Source of the DNA: CAWHQZ01 sp963831645
GTDB taxonomy: Bacteria; Pseudomonadota; Alphaproteobacteria; Rhizobiales; Aestuariivirgaceae
Assembly: GCA_963831645.1 (NCBI GenBank)
Contig: CAWHQZ010000002.1
Location: 62,001-126,000, forward strand
Length of the DNA stretch: 64,000 bases
Reading direction: 5' to 3'
This document shows positions 55,824 through 64,000 of the stretch, piece by piece (within the stretch, counting starts at the first letter, position 1; every line of letters begins with the position of its first letter). A program made the position numbers and the translations under genes. The notes under the pieces were generated by a model, which searched no databases, was not told where the DNA came from, and saw only the letters and a list, made by a program, of their open reading frames with translations.

Positions 55824-57053
55824 ATGGAAGTCAGCGACGATATCATCGATGCCGTCAGGGCGGCGATGGACCTGCCCGGCGAGCCCGGCGGCCACCGCGT
55901 CGTGGTCGCCATGTCGGGCGGCGTCGATTCATCGTGTGCGGCGGGCCTCATCGCCCGCGCCGGCTTCGATACGGTCGGGATCACGCTTCAGCTCTACGAT
56001 CATGGTGCGGCGCTTTCCCACAAGGGCGCCTGTTGCGCCGGCCGCGACATACACGATGCGCGGCGTGTGGCGGCCATGCTCGGCATGCCGCACTACGTGC
56101 TCGACTATGCATCGCGTTTCCGCGCCGCGGTGATCGACGACTTCGCTTCCAGCTACGCGAGGGGAGAGACGCCGGTGCCGTGCATTCGGTGCAACCAGAC
56201 GGTCAAGTTCGACGATCTCGTGCGCCAGGCGCGGGACCTCGGCGCTTCCGCCCTCGTCACCGGCCATTATGTGGCGAGCCGGAAGCGTGCGAACGGCTCG
56301 GGCTGCCGCGAGCTCCTGACACCCAGGGACATGGCGCGCGACCAGAGCTATTTCCTGTACGCGACGACGCAGGAGCAGCTCGACTATCTGCGATTTCCGC
56401 TTGCCGAGCTGGACAAGCAGCAGACGCGCGCCATTGCCGCTGCGATGGGACTTGCCGTGGCGGCCAAGCCCGACAGCCAGGACATCTGCTTCGTTCCCGA
56501 GGGGCGTTACCTGGATGTCGTGCGCCGCTTGCGGCCCGAGGCGGCGCAGCCTGGCGAGCTCGTCCACGTCGACGGCCGCGTTCTCGCCCGTCATCAGGGC
56601 ATCGCCGGCTTCACCATCGGGCAGCGGCGCGGCCTCGGCGTCGCCGACGGCGCGCCGCTCTATGTCATACGGCTGGAACCCGAGACGCGCCGGGTCGTCG
56701 TGGGACCGAAAGCAGCGCTGCGCCGCCGGTGCATCGGCTTGCGCGATGTCAACTGGCTGGGCTCGCCGGACATCGCAGCAGCGGACGGAGAGGAGGTTTT
56801 CGTTCGCATCCGGTCGACCCGGCCGCCCGCGCGCGCCTGGCTTTGCGTCGAGGAAGCCGGGGTGAGTGTCACGCTGGCCGATGACGAGTTCGGCGTAGCG
56901 CCCGGACAGGCGTGCGTTTTCTATGAGCAGCCGGGCAGCGGCGCCCGCGTGCTCGGCGGCGGCGTCATCGCCCGGCAGGGTGCGCGGCAAGAATTTCTGA
57001 CGCCTCGTAAATCAAACATTGCGCTTGAAACCTCCCCCAGCGTCACGATTTAA
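55824..57053 (+). CDS. mnmA: tRNA-specific 2-thiouridylase MnmA
   Basis: 409 residues. The PP-loop SGGVDSS, the catalytic Cys in PCIRCNQTVKFDD and the second Cys in SQDICFVPEG (which forms a persulfide pair), and the GHY motif are present. It makes s2U34 in tRNA-Glu, Gln and Lys. ATG 55824 is chosen; the frame continues upstream to 55701. Long N-terminal ~20 residues before the PP-loop. Confidence 0.95.
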   Translation: MEVSDDIIDAVRAAMDLPGEPGGHRVVVAMSGGVDSSCAAGLIARAGFDTVGITLQLYDHGAALSHKGACCAGRDIHDARRVAAMLGMPHYVLDYASRFRAAVIDDFASSYARGETPVPCIRCNQTVKFDDLVRQARDLGASALVTGHYVASRKRANGSGCRELLTPRDMARDQSYFLYATTQEQLDYLRFPLAELDKQQTRAIAAAMGLAVAAKPDSQDICFVPEGRYLDVVRRLRPEAAQPGELVHVDGRVLARHQGIAGFTIGQRRGLGVADGAPLYVIRLEPETRRVVVGPKAALRRRCIGLRDVNWLGSPDIAAADGEEVFVRIRSTRPPARAWLCVEEAGVSVTLADDEFGVAPGQACVFYEQPGSGARVLGGGVIARQGARQEFLTPRKSNIALETSPSVTI

Positions 57054-57090
57054 TGCGGGGGCCGGGCGGACCATCGAGAGGATTGGACAG

Positions 57091-57819
57091 TTGAGCGTCA
57101 AACTCGTGCATATGAACGAAGATGAGGTGCGGCGCGCCTACGCCCGCTGGGCTCCGGTCTATGACTTCACGTTTGGCAAGGTCGCCGACTGGGGGCGCAT
57201 GCGGACCGTCGACTACATCAACTCCAGGCACGGCCGCGTCCTCGAGGTCGGAATCGGCACCGGTATCTCGCTGCCGCACTACAAGCGCTCGCTCAAGGTC
57301 ACGGCGATCGATCTGTCGCCGCAGATGCTGAAGCGCGCCCGCCAGCGGGTGAGGCGCGAGCGGTTGCGGCACATCGAGGCGGTGCTCGAGATGGATGCGG
57401 GAGCGATGAAGTTTCCCGATGACAGCTTCGACGTCGTGGTGGCGATGTATGTGCTGACGGTGGTGCCCGATCCGAAGAAGGTGATGGCGGAGCTGGAGCG
57501 TGTCTGCTGCCCGGGAGGCGAAGTCATCGTCGTCAACCATTTCAGCCAGAGCCACGGCATTCGGGGTGCGGTTGAGAAGGCGCTGGCGCCGCTCGCTACG
57601 CGGCTCGGCTGGCGTCCGGAGTTTCCCATGGAGACGTTGTTGAGCCGGCCGCGGCTCAGGATCGTCGAAGCGACGAACCTCAAGCCATTCGGGCTCTTTA
57701 CGATGCTGCGCTTCCGCAAGACGGCGGAGAGCGAGAGGCAGCCGCTGATGCGGAAGCGGCGGGCTGCTCTTTCCGCGGCCAAGACCGGCCAGGGGCGCGC
57801 CAGACAACGCCTTGCTTGA
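57091..57819 (+). CDS. pmtA: Phosphatidylethanolamine N-methyltransferase (PmtA-like)
   Basis: 242 residues. The SAM motif I LEVGIGTGISLPHY and the N-terminal RAYARWAPVYDFTFG are typical of the Rhodobacter/UbiE-type PmtA that makes phosphatidylcholine. TTG 57091 is used as start; ATG 57112 is a good alternative. The nearest upstream gene is mnmA. Its 3' end is 74 bases before the tRNA. Confidence 0.85.
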   Translation: MSVKLVHMNEDEVRRAYARWAPVYDFTFGKVADWGRMRTVDYINSRHGRVLEVGIGTGISLPHYKRSLKVTAIDLSPQMLKRARQRVRRERLRHIEAVLEMDAGAMKFPDDSFDVVVAMYVLTVVPDPKKVMAELERVCCPGGEVIVVNHFSQSHGIRGAVEKALAPLATRLGWRPEFPMETLLSRPRLRIVEATNLKPFGLFTMLRFRKTAESERQPLMRKRRAALSAAKTGQGRARQRLA

Positions 57820-57892
57820 CTTGGCTGGGGGCCGCTACCTATATCGCGCGGCGTTTGCGGAACCGATAATCGCATGCGGCCTCGCGCCCTGG

Positions 57893-57969
57893 GGCGGAGT
57901 AGCTCAGTTGGCTAGAGCAGCGGAATCATAATCCGTGTGTCGGGGGTTCAATTCCCTCCTCCGCTACCA
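57893..57969 (+). tRNA. tRNA-Met(CAT), elongator type
   Basis: The 77-nt gene has acceptor ggcggag/ctccgct, D-arm with ttggctagagc, anticodon loop tcataa with CAT, and an encoded CCA. It has the arrangement of elongator Met tRNAs of alphaproteobacteria (an Ile-lysidine tRNA is less likely). It also carries the integration site of the downstream island. Confidence 0.95.
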
Positions 57970-59539
57970 CCTGTACAGCGGTTTTTCGGCCGCGTCCTGT
58001 CAATCCAACAACGGCACTCATTTCGCCGGTAATTTTGAGGCGTGCTGCCCCTTTGCTCTCAAGCGGATGCACTTCAACTTTGTTGATCAGGGCGCGCAGC
58101 TGCGTGGCAGCCTGAACACGGGTCGGTTCGTCAGCTGTCAGGCACTCGTGCAGTTTGTCGACCTTTTGCCGATAGAGCTCAGCTAGATCTGGGCTGGGTA
58201 GAGCCGGGCGGGGAGCGATGGCGTTTTCTAATCGCTTCTCTGAACTCAACTGTGCCTTGGTTCTTTCAAGCTGTTTGAGCCGATCTACCAAGGAAGGAAG
58301 GGGTCCAGCCGCCTGCATCGAATCCAGTATTCGTGTGATCTGTTTCTCGGTTTCCGAAAGTTGTCTTTCGTGCATGTCTCGAGCGTCTGCTAGCGCTCGC
58401 AAGGATTGGGCTAACGTTTCATTGAAGGCATTAGCGAACTCTTGGATTAGCGCGGGTTGAAGCATCTGCTCTTTTATGCCCTGCAATACGGCATCCTCCA
58501 CGCGAGTCGCGGATAACTTCTTGCTGTTTAAGCACGTGCCGCGTTCCTTGTGGCTGCTGCAGCCAAGTCGGCCCTCGCCAATGATCGTTATTGGATCCAC
58601 CGCAGATGCCACACCGAAGCATGCCCGACAGCAGACGACGGGGAGCTCGTCTGTCTACGCAGCGGCAGCGCTCTCTTGGCACCGAGGCGATGATGAACTT
58701 CATCCCAGATTTCCTGCGAGACGATCCGGAGTTCCGGCACGTCGACCACAATCCAATCCTTTGCTGGATTGAGTCTTGGGACACGCTTGGCTGTGTTGGG
58801 ATCCTTCAGAAAGCGCTGACGATTATAAATGAGACGCCCGAGATACGCCTCATTCCAAAGTATGCCATCTCTCCGGGCACGGTTGCCTGTGATGGAGCTG
58901 GCGTTCCAGAGGCCTCCACGGGGCGAAGGAAGGCCCTCGGAATTGAGCCCTTTTGCGATTTGCCTTGCGGACATGCCGCTCGCGTAGTCATCGAAAATTC
59001 TGCGTACGATTGCTGCTTGGTGGTCGTTCACCTTGCGCAAACCGCTGTCGGGGCGTCCATCAGGTCCAAACTGCCGCACTACGTCGTAGCCGTATGGAAG
59101 GCCTCCAGGTGAGCGCCCGGCAGATATGCGGCCACGCTGACCACGGCGGATCTTACTTGCCAAGATCCTTGAGGAAGAGGGCGTTCATTGTGCCCTTCAA
59201 CCCGACGTGCAGTTCGCTGATATCTCCTTCAGCCATCGCCTTAGTTTCACCTCTAGAAAGGAGAGCTGCTTGAAGATGCGCGCGATGTGCTCCTGATCAC
59301 GCGAAAGGCGATCAAGAGCCTCGGCTACGACGACATCGTCGCCCCGACACGGCAGAGAGGAGCTTCTGCTAGCCGGGTCGGAGGTGGATTGCGCCGCTCA
59401 TCGCGGCATCGGAAAACATCAGTCTGCCACCCATCGCTCGGCCATCCGCTCTGCATACGCGTACCTGGTCCTCGATCGAGGCCTCACGCTGCAGGTCCGA
59501 GGAATAGCGGGCATAGATGACGGCACGAAGTTTGGTCAT
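57926..59539 (-). pseudogene. Large serine recombinase, multiply frameshifted
   Basis: The resolvase domain starts at ATG 59539 (TKLRAVIYARYSSDLQREAS, IEDQVRVC), then a Recombinase domain (GRSPGGLPYGYDVVRQFG; EAYLGRLIYNRQRFL), zinc-ribbon-like part and coiled coil with a C-terminal tail follow in at least two other frames. The last codons, from VAEEGIEPPTHGL to the stop at 57926, are the complement of the tRNA-Met 3' half. ATG overlaps the upstream tyrosine recombinase stop (ATGA). Likely the integrase of the island; inactive as given. Confidence 0.85.
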
Positions 59540-60649
59540 GCGCTTAACTCCTCGTCGGGGAGGGACTGTTGTCGCAGGCTGGTGAGCTTACGAGCAAATT
59601 CGCGATGCGCCTCGAGTGACTGTGCCTGGATGTAGCTGCGCTCGGTCGTTGAAAAGGTGCGATGCCCCAGTAGTGGCGCGGCAAGGCGCACATGGACGGG
59701 ATCGTTGATGGCAACGGTCGTCGCGGCGGCATCCCGAAACAGATGCGGATTGAGGGAGTGGCCAAAGGCTGCGCGGGTTCTTCGGATGATCCTCCAATAG
59801 ATGCCGGCTTCAGTGAAAGGAGAACCATCCGAAGACACCCAGAGACGCTCTTTGACCGGTGCCCGCCAGCGGCCATTTCTCGCCAGGAGAACTGGGCGGT
59901 GCACTGTCAGATAGGCCTCCAAAGGAACATCCAGTGGTTCGGGCCAATCGTATTCAAGGGTTACATGTGTCTTGGTGGCCGTCGGCTGAAGCACGATGGT
60001 CCACATCCCACCAGCACACATTAAATCCTGCCCAAGTGTCAGGCCGGCAAGATTACGCAACCGCAGGGGGCGCAACGCCAGTAAGGCAATGATCAGCCCG
60101 TCGCGAAAGAGGATGGCGGAACGGAGCGGGCTAGGGTTCTGTGCCGCGCTTTCCATCAACTGAAGACCGAGGGTTAGCAGTTGATCGGTTCCGACCAGGC
60201 GGGACCGCTTGGTCGAGGCTGGCTCCTGGCGGGCACGGACTTTGGCAACGATTCGGTGGATGAACCTCCAGTCTCGCCGAGGGCCCAGGACCTTTGCCAT
60301 CTCGGTCAGTTGCATCAAGACGGACGAGGATCGTGCTCTTCTTGTTGCCCAGAGCATCAAGTTCGCAGACATAGGCGCGGACGGCTTCGGCCGTAATGCG
60401 ATCTGCTGGATCACCTGCTCTGTCCAATGCGCCGCGACGCGACAGAAAGGTAAGCCAGCGGCCATAGCCGCGTTCTACGGCGCGATTGGTGATGGGACGA
60501 TGGGCTGCCCGGGTGCCGCCATGACCCGCGAAGGGATCGGCGGGCGTGAGGGCGGCGCTCCACAAGAGCTGATCCATCTGCGGCCAGTCGATGCGCTTCA
60601 TGCAGACCCGCTCCGGTGCCTTGCCGCGGCCAAAGGGTCCACCGCTCAT
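59536..60649 (-). pseudogene. Tyrosine recombinase 1, frameshifted
   Basis: The N-terminal part from 60649 (MSGGPFGRGKAPERVCMKRI) and the C-terminal catalytic part (RNLAGL, NPHLFRDAAATTVA, LLGHRTFSTTERSYIQ with Arg, His-x-x-Arg and the Tyr) lie in two frames. They are joined at about 60319-60325. It is coupled by ATGA overlaps both to the recombinase before it and to the serine recombinase after it. Confidence 0.82.
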
Positions 60650-61860
60650 GGCCGCTTCCTCCCCTGGCCGACGCTGCGCAGTTTCAGGATCTCCTGGTCG
60701 AAATGGCGGGCAGCGCCCAGCGTCTCGAGGCCGGCGTAAAAGTTGCTGGTGGTGTCCATATTCTTATGACCCAGAACGCGCCGCATGACTTCGTAACCAC
60801 CGGGATTGAGACGGAGATAGATCTGCGCTCCGATATGGCGGAAGAGGTGGGGATTGACCTCAAAGCCCGTATAGTGCCGTACCGTGTTGCGCGATCTGAA
60901 TCGCGAGTGTGTCCTTGTCTTGTGAGCCTTCTCGTCCACCCGGAAACAGAAAAACGTTGCCGGCCTCTGCGTTTCTCTCCTTTGCGAGGTACCAGCGAAT
61001 GAGCTCGGCGCTCTGCGTCCGGCAGCTCGAAATCGACATCGACGCTGTTCTTGACCTCCGCAGCCGGGATATTGAGCATGAGTTTCTTGCCAACTTTGAC
61101 GAGGTGGCGCTCGATTTCGAGCGCTGCAAGGTTCTTGAGCCGAACTGGCGCGAAGATCAGAAGTTCCACGGCGACAGCAACCTGAGCATGGACGCGACGG
61201 CGGTGCGCAGGAAGTTTTCCCGCCTCGACCACCTGGCGCAGAGTGAATGGCAGTGACAGAAGCTTCTGGCAGTTCGCCAGATCGTTGAAGGGACGGAGGC
61301 GGTCGCGGTTCTTTTGAGTCGAGCCCGCATATTTGACGGAGAGCTTGCGGGTGATTTCCGACATCCGATGGAGATCGGCATCACTGGCCTTGACCCAATG
61401 CTTGGCAATGCTTTTCAGCATGGCGGCGAAATTGTTCGTTGTCGGACTGGGCCGTTGGCCAAAGCGATCGTAGAAGAAGCGCAAACCCGCGATAAAGTTG
61501 TCGACCGTCAAACACGCCGCGAGGGAGACAAGAGCTTTTCGGATCCCGCCCGCGGAGAACGAGGGCGGAGGCGAAGGCGCGCAAGTGATACTCTCTAGCG
61601 CTCAGGGTGTTGGCACTCAGGGGACGGGCAGGGCCGTCCTCGGCAAAGTCATGACCTGCCAGCCGCGCGAGCCAGGCATCGGCATCGCGTTTGAGACTCT
61701 CCGGGAACGCCGACCAAGGCAGGACATAGGACTGACGGCGGGTTTGGCGATTGAGGCGAAGCTCTGGCCAACCGGGTACTCGCACGACAGCTCGATTCCA
61801 GGCCAGTGTTACATCGGTCCAGGTGCCCTCAGGGTCGCGAAGCAGGCTTTCGTCCGCTCT
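60646..61860 (-). pseudogene. Tyrosine recombinase 2, multiply frameshifted
   Basis: A core-binding part (LLRDPEGTWTDVTLAWNRAV), a middle part (VRLKNLAAL) and the catalytic end (NPHLFRHIGAQIYL; VLGHKNMDTTSNFYAG) occupy at least three frames, with breaks near 61540 and 60930. The 5' end is undefined; it abuts the IS91 relic. Its stop overlaps the start of the next recombinase (ATGA). Confidence 0.78.
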
Positions 61861-61929
61861 GGAACGAGATTTATCTCGGGCGCGGCTGAAGTGTCCATTT
61901 GTGCTCTGATACCCAGCTTTGGATTTCAA

Positions 61930-62235
61930 CAATGAAGTCGGTGAGGTTCGCTTGGCGGTGGAGCATCCAGCAGCCTGCGGCAGAGCGCGAGCTTCTCGGC
62001 GCGATGGCCGTTGGCGAGGAAGCCGTAATGACGGATGCGATGGAAGCCGTCCGGCATGGTGTGGAGCAGGAAGCGCCGAATGAACTGTCGGCGTTGAGAG
62101 CCATGATCTTCGACTTGCCGTGATGACGGTAATCCTTCCAGCGAAAGCTGACTTGGCCATCCGTCATGCTGACCAGCCGGGAGTTGGCGATCGCGACGCG
62201 GTGCGTATAGCGGCCGAGATAGGCCAGCACTTGCG
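61930..62235 (-). pseudogene. IS91-type transposase fragment
   Basis: LAYLGRYTHRVAIANSRLV and VSFRWKDYRHHGKSK match the Y2_Tnp part of IS91 transposases, and a second frame continues with RRFLLHTMPDGFHRIRHYGF. The N-terminal two thirds are missing. Confidence 0.75.
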
Positions 62236-62429
62236 CGGGCTATCGCAGCTCAAGCATCCCGACATCTCCAAATTGTAAGGGTCGAGAAACGCGAGCGGGC
62301 CGCATCAGGTGCTGAACCAGATACCTCCACGACGGGCGCTCTAAGCGCCTTAAGTCGACAGGCGCAGGCTGATCGCTTCTCATCATCAATATCGGCGATC
62401 AAGATTCTGCGAGAACGGGGCCCCACCGT
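62236..62429. other. No gene seen
   Basis: Between the IS91 relic and the TPR gene; nothing recognised. Confidence 0.4.
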
Positions 62430-63151
62430 CCAGGCTCGCCTTCCAGGCAGCCACCGAGCTCCCATCAACCGAGGCTGGTCGGCTACCGCGCAGCACTGAA
62501 CGAGAGAACGCGCGAGCGGGTGCCACTTGATTGGGCCGTGACTCAGTACCTCCCTCGGCAGTCTGCTTTTACGTCTCGGCCGGCACGAGAGCGGCAACGG
62601 CGCGGCTGGAGGACGCGGTTGCTGCCTACCGCGCTGCATTAGAGGAGAACACGCGCCAGCGTGTGCCACCTTATTGGGCTATGATGCAGTACAGTCTCGG
62701 TAATGCGCTTTCACTTCTTGGGCAGCGCGAGAGCAGCATGGCGCGCCTTGAGGAGGCGGTTGTCGCCTATCGCGCCGCGCTGGAAGAATGGACGCGCGAA
62801 CGGGCGCCTAGCGACTGGTCCAAGACGCAGAACAACCTTGGGTACACATTGACCCTGTTGGGGGAGACGAGTGGTGACGCAATGAGGTTCGAAGAAGCGA
62901 CCGGCATTCTTTGGGCTGCATTGGCCGAACAGAGGAAGATGAGAGATCCTAAAGCATCCTATACGGCCGACAGCCTATGCCGATCGTTATTGGGGCTCGG
63001 GTTAAGCAAGCGAGACCGGTCTTTGCTTCTGAAAGCCAAAGCCCAATGCATTGCGGCGATTGAAGGCCAAGCCGCGTTGGGGGATCGGGATGTACGCGAA
63101 ACCGAGGCCAATCTTGCCAATGTTGAAAAGGCGTTGGCCGAAATTCACTGA
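62430..63151 (+). pseudogene. TPR-repeat protein, 5' frameshifted
   Basis: The stretch 62531-63151 (206 residues) contains three TPR copies of the AAYRAALEE-TRERAP-DW type. Upstream bases also encode such a repeat (YRAALNERTRERVPLDW) in another frame, so the 5' half is frameshifted and the true start is lost. Such TPR proteins commonly flank conflict effectors. Confidence 0.7.
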
Positions 63152-63653
63152 GGGGGTAACAAAGATAGAAGTGGATAGCCGTGGCATAGGCGTCTGCCAC
63201 GTGATGACAAGGCGGACGAGCCAATGATCGAATATTGATGGCGCCCCCTGCCATGATCAGTCGCATCCGGGGGCGAAAGAAGTCAGAGCTAGTGCGGAAT
63301 CGAGGGCGGTTAGACGATCACCGCGTGGCGTCGTAAACAATCGTTGGGGTGATCGTAGAAGCGAGGGAGATTACTCAATTGAAGTGGAGTTCTATCGGTC
63401 CGCGGGAGTGACCGACCAGGATGAAGCTCTTGCGGATAGGGTCGCGCAAATCGAGGCTGAACTTGCCAAGCTGAATTTCTTTACCCAAGAAATTTTAAGG
63501 ATACACGATGCAGAGGATGATGCCGATCGAAGCTGAGCTCGCCGATCTGAGTTTCACGAGAGATTCAGGGATTGAACCGTAAAGTTCAGAGGGGCGGGCG
63601 TTCCTCTTTAAGAACCTTGATCAGCCAAAAGTGCAAGAAGCAAGAGGTTGTCA
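63152..63653. other. Mostly non-coding stretch
   Basis: Nothing recognised apart from a 50-codon frame listed separately. Confidence 0.4.
63384..63536 (+). CDS. Small ORF, coiled-coil-like
   Basis: 50 residues from GTG 63384: EFYRSAGVTDQDEALADRVA then QIEAELAKLNFF. It may be a remnant of a larger gene. No ribosome site of note. Confidence 0.25.
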   Translation: MEFYRSAGVTDQDEALADRVAQIEAELAKLNFFTQEILRIHDAEDDADRS

Positions 63654-64000
63654 GTGAACATTGATGGGCCGATGCGAAAGCAGATTCGCACAGCGCTGCG
63701 AGATGGTGACTTCCACATTTGAACCAACTTCGCATCGTAGTCGAAGATGTTTTTGGGCGAACCACTCCAGAACATCACTATGGCTGGCGACATGCCAACG
63801 GTCACGTTCGACTTAATAACTTGGGCGAGAGCACGCGGTCGCCTGACCGACAAGCTTATCATTGGAGCCGCGGCAAGAATCAAGGCAACCTCAAGCTTCG
63901 GGCGATTGCTGAGCAGTTTCGGTTCGTACAAAGTGGTGAAGGAGAGCCCGAACGTATAGTAGTCGAGGGCGTGCCGTTCGAGAACGCCGCCCAGTGGCTG
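63654..64000 (+). pseudogene. EAD1-like domain protein, frameshifted and cut by the window edge
   Basis: From GTG 63654 (AGAGG before it) the frame reads NIDGPMRKQIRTALRDGD. After two or three frame changes comes HLNQLRIVVEDVFG, then TFDLITWARARGRLTDKLII, then QGNLKLRAIAEQF. Together these follow the EAD1 pattern as seen in the 16.8-26 kb operon. After the domain, FVQSGEGEPERIVVEGVPF leads to a further domain beyond the window. At least three frameshifts in 350 bases. Confidence 0.6.

Noticed and set aside
57893..57969. tRNA-Ile(CAT) identity
   Set aside because: The acceptor, anticodon stem and T-arm match elongator Met tRNA; the Ile2 type has a different acceptor.
63608..63931. Leftward 107-codon frame at the right edge
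   Set aside because: The plus strand carries the EAD1-like sequence with much better motif agreement.

Overview
The window is GC-rich chromosomal DNA from an alphaproteobacterium, most likely of the Rhizobiales/Hyphomicrobiales or a close relative. The evidence is gene content: the CtrA, ChpT and SciP cell-cycle genes with an alpha-type fliJ, a PmtA-type phosphatidylethanolamine methyltransferase, a phasin-like protein, alphaproteobacterial DUF1127, DUF1134 and DUF1150 proteins, an HWE/HisKA_2 kinase, a serC-type RNA leader and an alpha-type RpoH. I cannot name the species.

Layout. 1-16.8 kb is conserved core: ftsH (5' truncated by the window edge), folP, glmM, an outer-membrane barrel protein, then serC (with a +1 frameshift), serA, pyruvate carboxylase and purA, followed by a PLP-dependent dehydratase, a CAP-domain protein, rpoH, an RluA/RluD pseudouridine synthase and a small membrane protein. 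16.8-25.9 kb is an eight-gene leftward operon that is the most interesting part of the window. It encodes an unknown 256-aa protein, a class-3 lipase, three trypsin-like proteases (one with an N-terminal EAD1-like domain, one with a TPR-like region), a membrane-anchored EAD1-like protein and two secreted proteins. It looks like a protease/lipase conflict (immunity or cell-death) system.

26.3-39.3 kb starts at tRNA-Glu(CTC) and is gene-poor accessory DNA: a cytochrome P450 with a Tat-type signal, bracketed by a perfect 65-bp direct repeat, a receiver-only response regulator, a decayed IS3-family element next to a transposase fragment, many small secreted or one-TM proteins, a His-rich transporter remnant, a secreted GH3 hydrolase and a DUF1127 pair (one frameshifted).

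39.5-57.8 kb returns to core-like functions: a hybrid histidine kinase with an OmpR-type regulator, a homocysteine S-methyltransferase-type enzyme, DUF1150, an HWE-type kinase, ptsN, a short hpf, a KTSC-like protein, a phasin, a coiled-coil membrane protein with a tandem repeat, DUF1134, cysQ, chpT and ctrA convergent at their ends, fliJ, a sulfotransferase-like protein, a class-IV aminotransferase, sciP with a candidate CtrA box, mnmA and pmtA. 57.9-64 kb is an island integrated at tRNA-Met(CAT). It has three translationally coupled recombinases (two tyrosine, one serine), an IS91 remnant, a TPR gene and, at the right edge, another EAD1-like gene. Nearly every gene in this last segment carries frameshifts, which means either decay or indel errors in the sequence.
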